Of a stretch of DNA of 64,000 bases, positions 7,639 through 17,465 are shown piece by piece (position 1 is the first letter of the stretch; the number at the start of each line of letters is the position of its first letter). Location of the stretch: contig NZ_JAJTTF010000006.1 of the NCBI RefSeq assembly GCF_021341785.1, positions 1 through 64,000 of the forward strand. Direction: 5' to 3'. Both the position numbers and the translations under genes were made by a program. The DNA comes from Microbacterium sp. Au-Mic1. GTDB lineage: Bacteria; Actinomycetota; Actinomycetes; Actinomycetales; Microbacteriaceae. The notes under the pieces are model-generated. The model was not told where the DNA came from and did no database searches. It worked only from the letters and a program-made list of their open reading frames with translations.

Positions 7639-9105
7639 CTACGCGTCGAAGTCCTCCGGAACCTCGAGCGGGCGCCGCGAGAAGTAGGCGTCCTTCGCCC
7701 TGCGGTAGAACAGCAGCATCGGTACGATGCCGATCACGATCAGACCGAGGCCCAGGTAGTTCACGACGGGCTCGTTGTTCGGGATCGCGGCGAAGAAGAT
7801 GTACAGCATGAAGATCGCGCCGACCGCCGGCCACAGGCCGATCAACAGGAAGTTCTTCACTGATCGGAAAAGCACCTTGCGGAAGCCGATCACCACGGCG
7901 AAACCCGCCAGCGAGTAGTAGAACGCGATCTGCAGGCCGATCGACGAGATCGCCCAGCCCAGGATCTGGCCGACGCTGTCGCCGAAGACGTTCGCGAGCA
8001 CGAAGAGCAGCAGCGAGACACCCACGACGACGAGCGTCGCGAACACCGGCGTCTTCCACTTGCGGTTGATGCGTCCGAACGCGAACGGGATCGTGCGGTC
8101 GCGCCCCATCGCGAACAGCGTGCGGCTCACCTGCACGAGCGTGGTCTCCAGGGTCGCGATCGTGGAAAGCGCCACGGCGACGATCATGATCTTTCCGCCG
8201 ATACCGGGCATGATCGCGTCACCGAGGACGCCCAGCACGTTCGCCGCGTTGTCCTCGATGGTCTTGCCGGGCAGCATCACCAGGGTGGTGGTGGTGTAGA
8301 TCTCGAACAGGATGAACACGATGACGATGCCGAGGATGCCGGCCGCACCGGTGGTCTTGTGCGCGTCCTTCGTCTCCTCGCCGAGGTTGGCCGTGACATC
8401 CCAGCCCCAGTAGTAGAACGCCGCGATGAGAGCCGCCGCGACGAACACTCCGGCACCGGTCAGGTGCCCGAAGCCGAACCAGTCCCAGGAGAAGGTCTGC
8501 CCGTGGTGGTACGTGGTGATCGCGCGCGGGATCGCGATGGCCGCGAACACCACCAGGATCCCCACCTCGATGATCGACATGATCCATTGCGCGCGCTCCG
8601 TCGTATGCACGCCGAAGATCACCGCCGCGGCCATGACCAGGAACCAGACGGCGCCGACCAGCGTCACCAGCAGGGTGTTGTTGGCCTGATCCGGCGCGAA
8701 CAGCGACACCGTCATCGCGCCGGCCGGCAGAGCACCGGCCACCATGAAGATCGTCGCCGAGATCACGACCGCCCACCCGGCGAAGAAGCCCAGGTAGGGC
8801 GTGAGCCCGCGGGCGACCCACGAGAACGACGCGCCGGCGTGACTGTCGACACGGGCGAGATAACTGAACGCGAACGCGATGCCGAGCATCGGGATGCCGC
8901 ACCACAGCAGTGCGGCGGGCGCGCCGACGCCTGCGGCGCCGATCAGCAGCGCCGTGCTGGCCGCGATGGAGTAGGCAGGCGCACTGCCCGCCACGGCCAT
9001 CAGCGTGGATCCGGCCTTGGTCACGCCGCCGGTCTGCAGCGAGTGCTCCTGATAGTCGATCGCGCGCTGCAGAGACGTGTCCGTCTCGAGTGGATTGCGG
9101 GTCAC
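7639..9105 (-). CDS. APC-family amino acid permease
   Basis: A 488-aa cytoplasmic membrane transporter with about 12-13 hydrophobic segments, consistent with the amino acid-polyamine-organocation superfamily. The first helix region (VAGSAPAYSIAAS) and the Gly-rich unwound segment are visible, as is the FSYLARVDSHAGASFSWVARGL segment typical of actinobacterial APC permeases. The substrate cannot be deduced. The GTG at 9105 is chosen because AGGGGA sits 6 nt upstream; an ATG at 9123 is the alternative. It is monocistronic, ended by the hairpin at 7587. Confidence 0.88.
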   Translation of the reverse strand: MTRNPLETDTSLQRAIDYQEHSLQTGGVTKAGSTLMAVAGSAPAYSIAASTALLIGAAGVGAPAALLWCGIPMLGIAFAFSYLARVDSHAGASFSWVARGLTPYLGFFAGWAVVISATIFMVAGALPAGAMTVSLFAPDQANNTLLVTLVGAVWFLVMAAAVIFGVHTTERAQWIMSIIEVGILVVFAAIAIPRAITTYHHGQTFSWDWFGFGHLTGAGVFVAAALIAAFYYWGWDVTANLGEETKDAHKTTGAAGILGIVIVFILFEIYTTTTLVMLPGKTIEDNAANVLGVLGDAIMPGIGGKIMIVAVALSTIATLETTLVQVSRTLFAMGRDRTIPFAFGRINRKWKTPVFATLVVVGVSLLLFVLANVFGDSVGQILGWAISSIGLQIAFYYSLAGFAVVIGFRKVLFRSVKNFLLIGLWPAVGAIFMLYIFFAAIPNNEPVVNYLGLGLIVIGIVPMLLFYRRAKDAYFSRRPLEVPEDFDA

Positions 9106-9380
9106 TCTGTTCCCCTGTCTCATCGTCGGGTATGGGGGATGACAGAGGGACGCTAGCACCGCGGATCCCCTCGCGCATAGAGCCTCGTTCCGATCCGTTC
9201 CACGACGGTTTCCGAAGCGGAGGGAAAAGGTGCGGAATGACGCGGATTCGCGCGCGATCTATCGGCTGATGCATAGGTATTCGTTGCGGAAATCGGGCTG
9301 CGGGTTCGAGATGCGCAGGCCTGGGCGACAGCGTCTCGGACGGGTTCCTCGGGGGCGCCCGCACTGATACCGTCGGCGCC

Positions 9381-10223
9381 ATGACAGCGGATCCGGGGCC
9401 GCAGGACACGCGCATGCGTCTGCGTTACGCAGGCACCTGCCGTCTGTGCGGGCGGGCACTGCCCGCTTCGGTGGAGGCGGTGTACGAGCGCGACCGGAGG
9501 ACGGTGCGATGCCTCGACTGCACGGCCGATGCAGGCCTGCCTTCCGCGCCTTCCGCGCCCTCCGCACCCTCCGCGGCACTCGAGCCCGGTACGGCGGGAG
9601 CCTCCGCGCGCCGGGAGTACGAGCGGCGCCACCGACGGCGAGAGGAGCGCATCCGCGCTGCGCACCCGAGGCTCGGCGGCATGATCCTCGCCCTCTCCGA
9701 GGATCCGCAGAGCACTCGGGCCTGGGCGCGCGGCGCGGTCGGAGAGGAACTCCTCGCGAAGCGCCTGGAGGATCTTCCGCCGTCCGCGCACGCGCTCCAT
9801 GACCGTCGGATCCCGCGCTCGCGGGCCAACATCGACCACATCGTCGTCTCCCCCGGTGGCGTCTGGGTGATCGATGCGAAGCGGTACAAGGGAAGTCGCC
9901 CTTCGCGGGAGGGCATCGGCGGGGTCTTCGGGCCGCGGGTGCACACGCTGCGGATCGGCGGACGTGACGGCACGAAGCTGGTCGACGGTGTGCGAAAGCA
10001 GGTGGCTCTGGTGGCGGACGCGCTCGACACCGGCGTACCGGTCGCCGGGGTGCTGTGCTTCCTCGAGGCGGACTGGGGCCTGTTCGGCAGTCCGTTCTCG
10101 GTATCCGAGGTCCTCGTCACGTGGCCCGTGCGGCTGGTGAAGCACATCGCCGAGACCGCGGATCGCGAGGTCGATGTCGGCGCCGTGATGGCTCGGCTCG
10201 CGGCCGCTTTCCCACCGGCGTGA
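9381..10223 (+). CDS. NERD-domain protein with N-terminal zinc ribbon
   Basis: A 280-aa protein. Residues 16-57 hold two Cys pairs (CRLC and CLDC), a likely zinc ribbon. The nuclease-related domain (NERD) covers about residues 115-275: GAVGEELLAKRLEDL, then the core NIDHIVVSPGGVWVIDAKRYKG with the PD-(D/E)xK-like Asp and Asp-Ala-Lys, and later GVLCFLEADW. The family is predicted to act on DNA but the role is unproven. The ATG has GATACCGT 7 nt upstream, a leaderless layout. The gene stands alone; 9106-9380 shows only promoter-like sequence. Confidence 0.87.
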   Translation: MTADPGPQDTRMRLRYAGTCRLCGRALPASVEAVYERDRRTVRCLDCTADAGLPSAPSAPSAPSAALEPGTAGASARREYERRHRRREERIRAAHPRLGGMILALSEDPQSTRAWARGAVGEELLAKRLEDLPPSAHALHDRRIPRSRANIDHIVVSPGGVWVIDAKRYKGSRPSREGIGGVFGPRVHTLRIGGRDGTKLVDGVRKQVALVADALDTGVPVAGVLCFLEADWGLFGSPFSVSEVLVTWPVRLVKHIAETADREVDVGAVMARLAAAFPPA

Positions 10224-10251
10224 CCGCGCCCGGGGCGACGTCGAGCGCGGC

Positions 10252-10283
10252 GGGCTCCGGCCGCGCGAGGGCGGCCGGAGCCC
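10252..10283. terminator. Bidirectional terminator
   Basis: A perfect 12-bp stem GGGCTCCGGCCG (10252-10263) with its complement (10272-10283) and an 8-nt loop lies between convergent genes. Confidence 0.75.
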
Positions 10284-10298
10284 GGAGACGGATCCGTG

Positions 10299-11504
10299 TC
10301 AGCGCCCCGAGCGGCGCTTGTTGAACACGTCGAACGCGACGGCGGCGAGCAGCACGAGGCCCTTGATCAGCGCCTGGTACTCCGTGCCGACGCCGAGGAT
10401 CGACATGCCGTTGTTCAGGATGCCGATGATCAGACCGCCGATGATCGCACCCGTGATCTTGCCGATGCCGCCGGTGACCGCCGCCCCGCCGATGAAGACG
10501 GCCGCGATCGCGTCGAGCTCGAACCCGTCTCCGTTCCGGGGGCTGGCGAGGTTCAGCTGGGAGGTGAACACGAGCCCGGCGAGCGCCGACAGCACGCCCA
10601 TGTTGATGAACAGGGTGAACGTGACCCGCGGCGTCTTCACGCCCGACAGGCTGGCGGCGAGCGGGTTGCCGCCGATCGCGTAGATGTGCCGCCCCCAGAC
10701 GCTGCGGGCCATGATCGCGGAGTAGACCACGGTCAGCACACCGAGGATCACCAGGGCGATCGGGGTGCCGTTGTAGCTCGCGAGCAGATAGGCGACGAGC
10801 GCGATCAGCAGGCTGGTGAAGGCGAGCTTGGCGATGAACCACCACAGCGGCTCGTCCTCGACCGCGAACTTGCGCCGCGTCATGCGGCCGCGGATCCCGA
10901 AGCCGATCATCCCGAGCACGACGAGCACCGCGAGGATGATCGTGAGCGGCTCGACGACGGTCTGGCCGCCGCCGAGGTCGGGCAGGAAGCCGGCCCCGAT
11001 CGCGCGGAAGCCGTCCGGGAACGGCGAGATCGCGGTGTTCTGCAGGGTGATCTCGGTGAGGCCGCGGAACGTGAGCATGCCGGCCAGCGTCACGATGAAC
11101 GCCGGGATCTTGAAGTACGCGATCCAGAAGCCCTGCCAGGCGCCGATCAGCGCACCCAGCACCAGGCACAGCACGACGGCGACCGGCCACGGCACGCCCA
11201 TCTTGGTGATCAGCACACCGGCGGCGGCGCCGATGAAGGCGACGACGGATCCCACCGACAGGTCGATGTGCCCGGCGATGATCACCATCACCATCCCGAT
11301 CGCGAGGATCAGGATGTAGCTGTTCTGGATGATCAGGTTCGACACGTTGATCGGCGCGAGCGTGATGCCGCCCGTGGTGATCTGGAAGAACAGCACGATC
11401 ACGATCAGCGCGATGAAAAGGCCGATCTGCCGCAGTTGGCCGGTGAGGAACTCGAACGCGCTGCGCAGCGAGCTCGTCTGGCCGGTGTTGGATGAGCCGC
11501 TCAT
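10299..11504 (-). CDS. CUT2 sugar ABC transporter permease (MmsB/GguB-like)
   Basis: A 401-aa inner permease of a monosaccharide importer, longer than RbsC and close in length to XylH/GguB proteins. About ten hydrophobic segments are visible. The conserved signature [15 protein letters not shown] (about residues 270-285) and the segment [27 protein letters not shown] near the C-terminus are typical of this family. The ATG overlaps the stop of the ATPase gene (ATGA), so the two are coupled. With the ATPase and binding protein it would import a pentose or hexose such as xylose, arabinose or galactose; the exact sugar is not determined. Confidence 0.93.
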   Translation of the reverse strand: MSGSSNTGQTSSLRSAFEFLTGQLRQIGLFIALIVIVLFFQITTGGITLAPINVSNLIIQNSYILILAIGMVMVIIAGHIDLSVGSVVAFIGAAAGVLITKMGVPWPVAVVLCLVLGALIGAWQGFWIAYFKIPAFIVTLAGMLTFRGLTEITLQNTAISPFPDGFRAIGAGFLPDLGGGQTVVEPLTIILAVLVVLGMIGFGIRGRMTRRKFAVEDEPLWWFIAKLAFTSLLIALVAYLLASYNGTPIALVILGVLTVVYSAIMARSVWGRHIYAIGGNPLAASLSGVKTPRVTFTLFINMGVLSALAGLVFTSQLNLASPRNGDGFELDAIAAVFIGGAAVTGGIGKITGAIIGGLIIGILNNGMSILGVGTEYQALIKGLVLLAAVAFDVFNKRRSGR

Positions 11505-13042
11505 GCGGAGCCCACCTCCTTCTCCTGGGTCATGAATCGCATGAGGTTCTCCGCCGTGGCCTCCGCCCGCGGCACGTCCGCGGTGATACGCCCCTCGGAG
11601 AGGGTGTAGATGCGGTCGCACAGACCGATCAGCTCGGGCAGCTCGCTGGAGATGACGATGACGCCCTTGCCCTCGCTCGCGAGCTTGTTGATGATGCCGT
11701 AGATCTCGTACTTCGCTCCGACGTCGATGCCCCGGGTGGGCTCGTCGAGGATCAGCACCTCGGGCGACGTGTTCATCCATTTGGAGAGCACGACCTTCTG
11801 CTGGTTCCCGCCGGAGAGCTTGCCGACCACCGCCTCGACGGAGCTGGTCTTGATGTTCATGCTCTTGCGGTACGACTCCGCGACGATCCGCTCGCGGCTC
11901 TCGTTCACCCAGCCGATCTTCGCGATCCGGTCGAGGGCGGCGATCGTGATGTTCCGCTCGACGTCGTCGATGAGGTTCAGCCCGAACCGCTTCCGGTCCT
12001 CGGTCGCGTACGCGAGTCCGTGGCCGATCGCGTCCGACACCGTCCTGGTGGAGATCTCGGATCCGCGCTTGTAGACCCGGCCGGAGATGTTCACGCCGTA
12101 GCTGCGGCCGAACACGCTCATCGCGAGCTCGGTGCGGCCGGCGCCCATGATCCCGGCGATGCCGACGATCTCGCCCTCGCGCACGAACAGGTTCGCACCG
12201 TCGACGACCTTGCGCTCGTGATCAAGGGGGTGATGCACCGTCCAGTCCTCGATCCGCAGCAACTCGTCGCCGATCTTCGGGATGCGATCGGGGAAGCGGC
12301 TCGCGAGATCCCGGCCGACCATGCCGCGGATGATCCGATCCTCGCTGACGTCGTCGGTGCGCATCTCGAGGGTCTCGATGTTGCGCCCGTCGCGGATGAC
12401 GGTGACCTCGTCGGCGATCGCCCGGATCTCGTTGAGCTTGTGACTGATGATGATCGAGGTGATGCCCTCGTCGCGCAGGTGCGTGATGAGCTCGAGCATG
12501 TGCGCCGAGTCGTCGTCGTTGAGCGCGGCGGTGGGCTCGTCGAGGATCAGCAGTCGCACGCTCTTCGAGAGCGCCTTCGCGATCTCGACGAGCTGCTGCT
12601 TGCCGACGCCGATGTCGGCGATCTTCGTCGCCGGGTTCTCCTTCAGGCCCACGCTCGCCAGCAGCTTCGCCGCCTCCTGGTTCGTCGTGTTCCAGTCGAT
12701 CCAGCCGCCGGCCTGGCGCTCGTTGCCGAGGAAGATGTTCTCCGCGATCGACAGGTACGGGCTCAGCGCCAGCTCCTGGTGGATGATCACGACGCCGGCG
12801 TGCTCGGACTCGTTGATGCTCTTGAACGCGACCGGCTCGCCGTCCAGGAGGATCTCACCGTCATAGGATCCGTGCGGATAGACGCCCGAGAGGACCTTCA
12901 TCAGGGTGGACTTGCCGGCGCCGTTCTCGCCGCAGATCGCATGCACATGGCCGCGCTGCACAGTGATCGACACGTCCTGCAGAGCCTTCACGCCCGGGAA
13001 CGTCTTCGTGATCCCGCGCATCTCGAGGATGTTGTCGCTCAT
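11501..13042 (-). CDS. CUT2 sugar ABC transporter ATPase (MmsA/GguA-like)
   Basis: A 513-aa protein with two nucleotide-binding domains, as in MglA/XylG/GguA. The first half has Walker [10 protein letters not shown] (residues 38-46), signature [14 protein letters not shown] and Walker [12 protein letters not shown]. The second half has the degenerate P-loop [13 protein letters not shown] normal for this family, signature [14 protein letters not shown] and Walker [15 protein letters not shown]. Its second ATP site is therefore probably weak. It energises the permease encoded just downstream. The start follows AAAGGAGAGCGAG, a clear Shine-Dalgarno. Confidence 0.95.
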   Translation of the reverse strand: MSDNILEMRGITKTFPGVKALQDVSITVQRGHVHAICGENGAGKSTLMKVLSGVYPHGSYDGEILLDGEPVAFKSINESEHAGVVIIHQELALSPYLSIAENIFLGNERQAGGWIDWNTTNQEAAKLLASVGLKENPATKIADIGVGKQQLVEIAKALSKSVRLLILDEPTAALNDDDSAHMLELITHLRDEGITSIIISHKLNEIRAIADEVTVIRDGRNIETLEMRTDDVSEDRIIRGMVGRDLASRFPDRIPKIGDELLRIEDWTVHHPLDHERKVVDGANLFVREGEIVGIAGIMGAGRTELAMSVFGRSYGVNISGRVYKRGSEISTRTVSDAIGHGLAYATEDRKRFGLNLIDDVERNITIAALDRIAKIGWVNESRERIVAESYRKSMNIKTSSVEAVVGKLSGGNQQKVVLSKWMNTSPEVLILDEPTRGIDVGAKYEIYGIINKLASEGKGVIVISSELPELIGLCDRIYTLSEGRITADVPRAEATAENLMRFMTQEKEVGSA

Positions 13043-13064
13043 CTCGCTCTCCTTTCGTCAGAGG

Positions 13065-13096
13065 AGGGTGGCTGCGGGAGCGTCCGCAGCCACCCT
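13065..13096 (-). terminator. Intercistronic hairpin after the binding-protein gene
   Basis: A perfect 13-bp stem (13065-13077 with 13084-13096) and 6-nt loop sits 14 nt after the binding-protein stop and before the ATPase gene. In such operons a hairpin here usually limits read-through or stabilises the upstream mRNA, so that binding protein is made in excess. Confidence 0.7.
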
Positions 13097-13110
13097 GCCG
13101 AGGGAGTGCC

Positions 13111-14235
13111 TTACTTGAGCTGGTCCTCGGTGTAGTACCCGGTGTCGATGACGGCTTCCTTGTAGTTGTCCTTCGTCACCACGATCGGCTCGAACAGGAA
13201 CGTCGGCACGACCTTGGTCTTGTTGTCGTAGGACTTCGTGTCGTTGACCTCGGGGGTCTTGCCGTTCAACACGTCGTCGGCCATCTTCACGGCCTCGCCG
13301 GCGAGCTTGCGGGTGTCCTTGTAGATCGTCGAGTACTGCTGCCCCGCGATGATCGACTTCACCGACGGGATCTCCGCATCCTGCCCGGTGATGATCGGGA
13401 GCTTGTCGGTCGCGTAACCGGCGCCGGTGAGGGCCGAGATGATGCCGATGGAGAGGCCGTCGTAAGGCGAGAGCACGCCGTTCACGGTCTGCCCGTTCGA
13501 GTAGGTCGAGGCGATGAGGTCCTGCATGCGCTTCTTCGCGACATCCGCCTGCCAGCCCTGCGTGGCGACCTGCGTGAAACCGGTCTGCCCGCTGCCGACC
13601 TTGACGACGCCCTTGTCGAGGTAGGGCTTGAGCGTGTCCATCGCGCCGTTGAAGAAGAAGGTCGCGTTGTTGTCGTCGGGGCTTCCGGCGAACAGCTCGA
13701 TGTTGAACGGTCCGGCGGCGCCGGTGTCCTTGCCGCTCTTGTCGAGCACGCCGAGGCCTTCGAGGAGGCTGGTGGCCTGCTGCACGCCGACCTTGTAGTT
13801 GTCGAACGTCGTGTAGAAGTCGACGTTCTTGTTGCCGTTGATGAGGCGGTCGTAGGCGATGACCTTCACGCCCTTGGACGCGGCCTGGTCGAGCTGGCTG
13901 GAGAGCGCGGTACCGTCGACCGACGCGATGATGAGCACCTTCGCACCCTTGGTGAGCATGTTCGAGATCTGCTGCACCTGAGTGGGGATGTCGTCGTCCG
14001 CGTACTCGAGGTCGACCTTGTAGCCGAGCTTCTCCAGGCCGGCCTTGACGGCGTCGCCGTCGTGGATCCATCGGGTCGACGTCTTCGTCGGCATCGCGAC
14101 GCCGACGAGCGCGCCCTTGTTGGCGCCAGGCTCCTCGGTCGAGGATCCGCCGCCGCGGGTTCCCGCGCACGCGGTCAGGCTGAGGGCGAGGGTCGCGGCG
14201 GCTGCGATGCCGACGACCAGTCTCTTGAACTTCAT
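13111..14235 (-). CDS. Sugar-binding lipoprotein (ChvE/XylF-like)
   Basis: A 374-aa periplasmic-binding-protein-like lipoprotein. The lipobox LTAC ends the signal peptide at about residue 22 and a Gly/Ser/Glu linker follows. The mature part has the type I two-domain pattern seen in ChvE and xylose-binding proteins: [18 protein letters not shown] at the start, [28 protein letters not shown], then [16 protein letters not shown] and [27 protein letters not shown]. These match multiple-monosaccharide binding proteins. First gene of the operon; ATG at 14235 with AAAGGAATCAC before it. Confidence 0.93.
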   Translation of the reverse strand: MKFKRLVVGIAAAATLALSLTACAGTRGGGSSTEEPGANKGALVGVAMPTKTSTRWIHDGDAVKAGLEKLGYKVDLEYADDDIPTQVQQISNMLTKGAKVLIIASVDGTALSSQLDQAASKGVKVIAYDRLINGNKNVDFYTTFDNYKVGVQQATSLLEGLGVLDKSGKDTGAAGPFNIELFAGSPDDNNATFFFNGAMDTLKPYLDKGVVKVGSGQTGFTQVATQGWQADVAKKRMQDLIASTYSNGQTVNGVLSPYDGLSIGIISALTGAGYATDKLPIITGQDAEIPSVKSIIAGQQYSTIYKDTRKLAGEAVKMADDVLNGKTPEVNDTKSYDNKTKVVPTFLFEPIVVTKDNYKEAVIDTGYYTEDQLK

Positions 14236-14476
14236 GTGATTCCTTTCGTCGAGCGGCCGCCGTGGCACGCTCAGGACAGCGGAGAGCGCGCCGATGGAGC
14301 GATCGGACCGCCAGGGTCGGGACCGGCGCCTCGAGGGCGAGGGCGTGGGTCGGGCTGACGACCGCATCACTGCGGGCGTCGGTTCGTGGTGCTGTTCGCA
14401 CGGGGCCGGTGGCCGCCGACCTCATGCGCTCGGGACGGCGAGGAGGTTCGGAATCCGACCCCGTCGTCGCCGCGGC

Positions 14477-14532
14477 TGTGACCGATCACACCCGCACGAG
14501 TGATCTTCTGGCGAACCGGTCACATTTGTCAA
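14477..14532 (-). promoter_or_regulatory. Promoter and LacI-type operators of the sugar importer
   Basis: On the minus strand TTGACA (14532-14527) is followed 18 nt later by GAAGAT (14508-14503), a plausible sigma70-type promoter. TGTGACCGATCACA at 14477-14490 is a palindrome (TGTGA/TCACA), and a related half-site, TGTGACCGGTT on the minus strand (14524-14514), lies in the promoter spacer. The pair would let the LacI protein encoded upstream block both polymerase binding and escape. The remainder of 14236-14599 holds the 5' leader and no gene. Confidence 0.6.
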
Positions 14533-14599
14533 GCACTTGATCGAAGTCGAGCGGCTCGCCGCGTGATCCCGAGGAGTGCGGCCCGACCCTCGATCGCCC

Positions 14600-15613
14600 T
14601 CAGAAGGGGCGAGGAGCCGCCGTGGACGCCCGCACGATCAGCCCCGGGACCAGGGGTTCCTGCACCAGGTCGTCGCCACCCAGCTGCGCCAGAAGCATCC
14701 GGATCGTCCGCCTGCCGAGTTCGCCGAAGTCCTGTCGCACCGTGGTCAGCGGAGGGAAGAAGTGCGCCGCCTCGGGGATGTCGTCGAACCCGACGACGCT
14801 GACGTCCTCCGGCACCCTGACGCCGCGCTCACGGCAGGCGTGCAGGAAGCCGAGCGCCATCGAGTCGTTCCCGGCGAAGACCGCGGTGAAGTCCGGCATG
14901 CGCAGCAGGCTCAGGCCCGCCTCGTAGCCGAACTGCGCGGTCCAATCCCCCAGCAGCGGGGCGCGCACGCGCAGATCGCGGTCGTCGAGCTCGCGCAGAT
15001 AGCCCGCCATGCGCGCCTCCGCCTCCGTCCAGTTCTGCGGTCCGGCGAGGTGGACGATGTACTCGTGGCCGAGGTCCGCGAGATGCGCGACGGCGGCCCT
15101 GGCGCCGGCGATCTGGTCCATCGCCATCGAGTGGCGCTCTCCGCTCGGGCCGAGGGCCATGATCGGCACGTCCACACTCATCTCGCCGACCTCGCTCAGC
15201 ACCTCCTGCTGCGGGGCGATGACGATGATCGCCTCGACGGCATGGCTGAGCAGATCGTCGATGCTGGCGCGCACCACCCCCGGCTCGCTGGAACGCAGAT
15301 TCGCGATGGAGAGCCGGTAGCCGGCGTCGCGCGCCGCGAACTCGATCGCGGTGATCGCCGTGGCCGGCCCGTACAGCGCGCTGTGCGCCGTGAGCACGCC
15401 GATCGTGCGGGAGCGGTTCGTCGACAGCGCCCTCGCGACGGGGTTCGGCCGGTAGCCGAGTCGGTCGATCACCGACTGCACATGCTGGCGCGTCGTCTCG
15501 CGGATCCGGTCGCTGCCGTTCAGCACCCGCGACACGGTCTGGTACGAGACGCCGGCTTCGCGCGCCACGTCGCGGATGTTCAGGGCGCGAGGCGGGTCGC
15601 TCTCCACAGCCAC
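14600..15613 (-). CDS. LacI-family transcriptional regulator
   Basis: A 337-aa repressor-type regulator. The N-terminal LacI helix-turn-helix is LNIRDVAREAGVSYQTVSRVLNGSDRIRETT, followed by the hinge helix NPVARALSTNRSRTIGVL. The effector domain is a type I binding-protein fold with GFDDIPEAAHFFPPLTTVRQDFGELGR near the C-terminus, the usual LacI/GalR ending. It lies 364 bp upstream of the sugar importer on the same strand and TGTGA palindromes stand in that importer's promoter, so it most likely controls it in response to the imported sugar. The GTG at 15613 is chosen because GGAGG lies 5 nt before it; the in-frame GTG at 15619 overlaps the GGAGG. Confidence 0.92.
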   Translation of the reverse strand: MAVESDPPRALNIRDVAREAGVSYQTVSRVLNGSDRIRETTRQHVQSVIDRLGYRPNPVARALSTNRSRTIGVLTAHSALYGPATAITAIEFAARDAGYRLSIANLRSSEPGVVRASIDDLLSHAVEAIIVIAPQQEVLSEVGEMSVDVPIMALGPSGERHSMAMDQIAGARAAVAHLADLGHEYIVHLAGPQNWTEAEARMAGYLRELDDRDLRVRAPLLGDWTAQFGYEAGLSLLRMPDFTAVFAGNDSMALGFLHACRERGVRVPEDVSVVGFDDIPEAAHFFPPLTTVRQDFGELGRRTIRMLLAQLGGDDLVQEPLVPGLIVRASTAAPRPF

Positions 15614-15725
15614 GCGCACCTCCGTTCAGATCGGTCAGACTCATTATGCGCGAGGCGCGAGAGGCGCCGGCTCCGTCGCCCGCTTCCCCGTCGGCAGAGC
15701 ATCGGGAATAGGCTGGTTCCACATC

Positions 15726-15752
15726 ACGCAAACACCGTTGCGTCTTGCGCAA
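15726..15752. promoter_or_regulatory. Operator with alternating GCAA/TTGC half-sites (GH20 promoter)
   Basis: GCAA at 15728-15731, TTGC at 15738-15741 and GCAA at 15749-15752 give the layout GCAA-N6-TTGC-N7-GCAA, including the palindrome TTGCGTCTTGCGCAA. The site ends 18 nt before the GH20 start. The same layout in reverse orientation is found at 21069-21093, so a common regulator is likely, the IclR protein at 22192 being the obvious candidate. Confidence 0.6.
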
Positions 15753-15770
15753 TCGAATGGAGAAGCCCTC

Positions 15771-17408
15771 ATGCCGAACCTTCTTCCCCAGCCGTCCCTC
15801 GTCGAGGTCGGATCCGGCGCGTTCCTGATGGCCGAGACCGTCCGGATCCGCGTCGCGGAGCCGCTGCGCGCGGCTGCGGAGCGGCTTCAGGAGGCGCTGC
15901 GCGCAGGGCTCGGTCTGCCCCTCGGCCTGGACGCCCCCACGGACGACGATCAGGGCTCCCCGAGCATCGAGCTGGTCCTCGATCCGCTCCTCGCGGAGGA
16001 GGCCTACACGCTGGCCGTGGAGGAGAGCGGGATCAGGATCGCCGCGGGCGGTGTCCGGGGCGCCCATCACGCGACGCAGTCGCTCCTGCAGCTGCTGCCC
16101 CCGCGCGTACACCGCCGCGCGCCCATCGTCCCCGGCGCGCCGGTCACCGTGCCCGCGGTGCGCATCGAGGACGCCCCGCGATACCGCTGGCGAGGGCTCA
16201 TGCTCGACGTCGCACGGCACTTCGCGCCGACTGCCGAGGTGCTCCGCGTCATCGACCAGCTCGCGATGCACCGGCTCAACGTCCTTCACCTGCACCTCAC
16301 CGATGACCAGGGGTGGCGCGCGGAGATCCGCAGGTATCCCCTGCTCACGGAGGTCGGCGGATGGCGCCCGTCGTCGCAGCGCGGATCCGGCCCCGGATCC
16401 ACGCAGGACGGCATGCCGCACGGCGGCTTCTACACGCAGGACGACCTGCGCGAGATCGTCGCCTACGCGGCGGCGCGCGGGATCGCCGTGGTGCCCGAGA
16501 TCGAGCTGCCCGGCCACGTGCAGGCGGCGATCGCCGCGTACCCGCAGCTCGGCCTCGTCGCGGAGCCGCTCGCCCCCTGGACCGGATGGGGGATCAACCC
16601 GCACGCGCTGAACGTCGAGGAGTCGACCGTCGCGTTCTTCTGCGACGTGCTCGACGAGATCATGGAGATCTTCCCGTCCGAGGTGATCGGCATCGGCGGG
16701 GACGAGTGCCGCAAGGACGAATGGCGCGCCGATGCGCGCACCCAGGAGCTCATGCGCGAACGCGGGCTCGCCACGGAGGACGAGCTGCAGAGCTGGTTCA
16801 TCGCCCGCATCGACGAGCACGTCCGTTCGCGAGGCCGGCGCCTGTACGGCTGGGACGAGATCCTCGAGGGCGGCCGGGTCGCCGGCGCGACGGTCGCCTC
16901 CTGGCGCGGAACGGCCGGCGCGATGATCGCGGCGCGGCGCGGATCCGACGTCGTCATGTGCCCGGAGGACACCGTGTACCTCGACTACCGGCAGTCCGAC
17001 TCCCCGGACGAGCCGATCCCGACCGGCCTCGTGACCACGGTCGCGCACGTGCGCGCCTTCGATCCGATCCCCGCCGGACTCGAGCCCGAGTATCGAGACA
17101 GGATCCTCGGCGGGCAGGCGAACCTGTGGGCCGAGCACGTCGACTCGGCCCGTCGCCGCGACTATCAACTGTTCCCGCGGCTGTGCGCTCTCGCGGAAGC
17201 GCTGTGGAGCGGTCAGGATCCGGCCGTCGTCGGCTCGTTCCCGGAGCGGCTCGAGGCGCATCTCGCGCGTCTGGATGCGGCCGGTATCGAGTATCGCCCG
17301 GAGGACGGGCCCCGCCCGTGGCAGCGGGTCCCCGGAGTGCCGGGCAAGACCTTCGACCGCGCCGAGCGCGCGGCGGAGATCGCCCGGCTCACCGCGAACC
17401 TGGCTTAG
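15771..17408 (+). CDS. GH20 beta-N-acetylhexosaminidase
   Basis: A 545-aa cytoplasmic or non-classically exported exo-glycosidase (no signal peptide seen) that removes beta-linked GlcNAc or GalNAc from chain ends. Residues 1-135 form the GH20b alpha/beta domain. The TIM barrel follows: YRWRGLMLDVARHF (about 140-153), LHLHLTDDQGWRAEI (about 173-187), GHVQAAIAAYPQL, then the catalytic Asp-Glu in IGIGGDECRKDEW (about 305-317), where Asp polarises the 2-acetamido group and Glu is the acid/base. YGWDEILEG and GGQANLWAEHVD are also typical. A GGAGAAG Shine-Dalgarno precedes the ATG. Divergent from the LacI gene and followed convergently by the aldolase operon, with which it probably shares control. 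Confidence 0.95.
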   Translation: MPNLLPQPSLVEVGSGAFLMAETVRIRVAEPLRAAAERLQEALRAGLGLPLGLDAPTDDDQGSPSIELVLDPLLAEEAYTLAVEESGIRIAAGGVRGAHHATQSLLQLLPPRVHRRAPIVPGAPVTVPAVRIEDAPRYRWRGLMLDVARHFAPTAEVLRVIDQLAMHRLNVLHLHLTDDQGWRAEIRRYPLLTEVGGWRPSSQRGSGPGSTQDGMPHGGFYTQDDLREIVAYAAARGIAVVPEIELPGHVQAAIAAYPQLGLVAEPLAPWTGWGINPHALNVEESTVAFFCDVLDEIMEIFPSEVIGIGGDECRKDEWRADARTQELMRERGLATEDELQSWFIARIDEHVRSRGRRLYGWDEILEGGRVAGATVASWRGTAGAMIAARRGSDVVMCPEDTVYLDYRQSDSPDEPIPTGLVTTVAHVRAFDPIPAGLEPEYRDRILGGQANLWAEHVDSARRRDYQLFPRLCALAEALWSGQDPAVVGSFPERLEAHLARLDAAGIEYRPEDGPRPWQRVPGVPGKTFDRAERAAEIARLTANLA

Positions 17409-17421
17409 CCGCGGGGCGCCG

Positions 17422-17445
17422 CGCGTGGTGCGCGGGCACCACGCG
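17422..17445. terminator. Bidirectional terminator
   Basis: A 10-bp stem CGCGTGGTGC (17422-17431) with GCACCACGCG (17436-17445) and a 4-nt loop stands between the convergent hexosaminidase and aldolase genes. Confidence 0.65.
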
Positions 17446-17465
17446 TCACGCGCGGGCGGCGGGCG

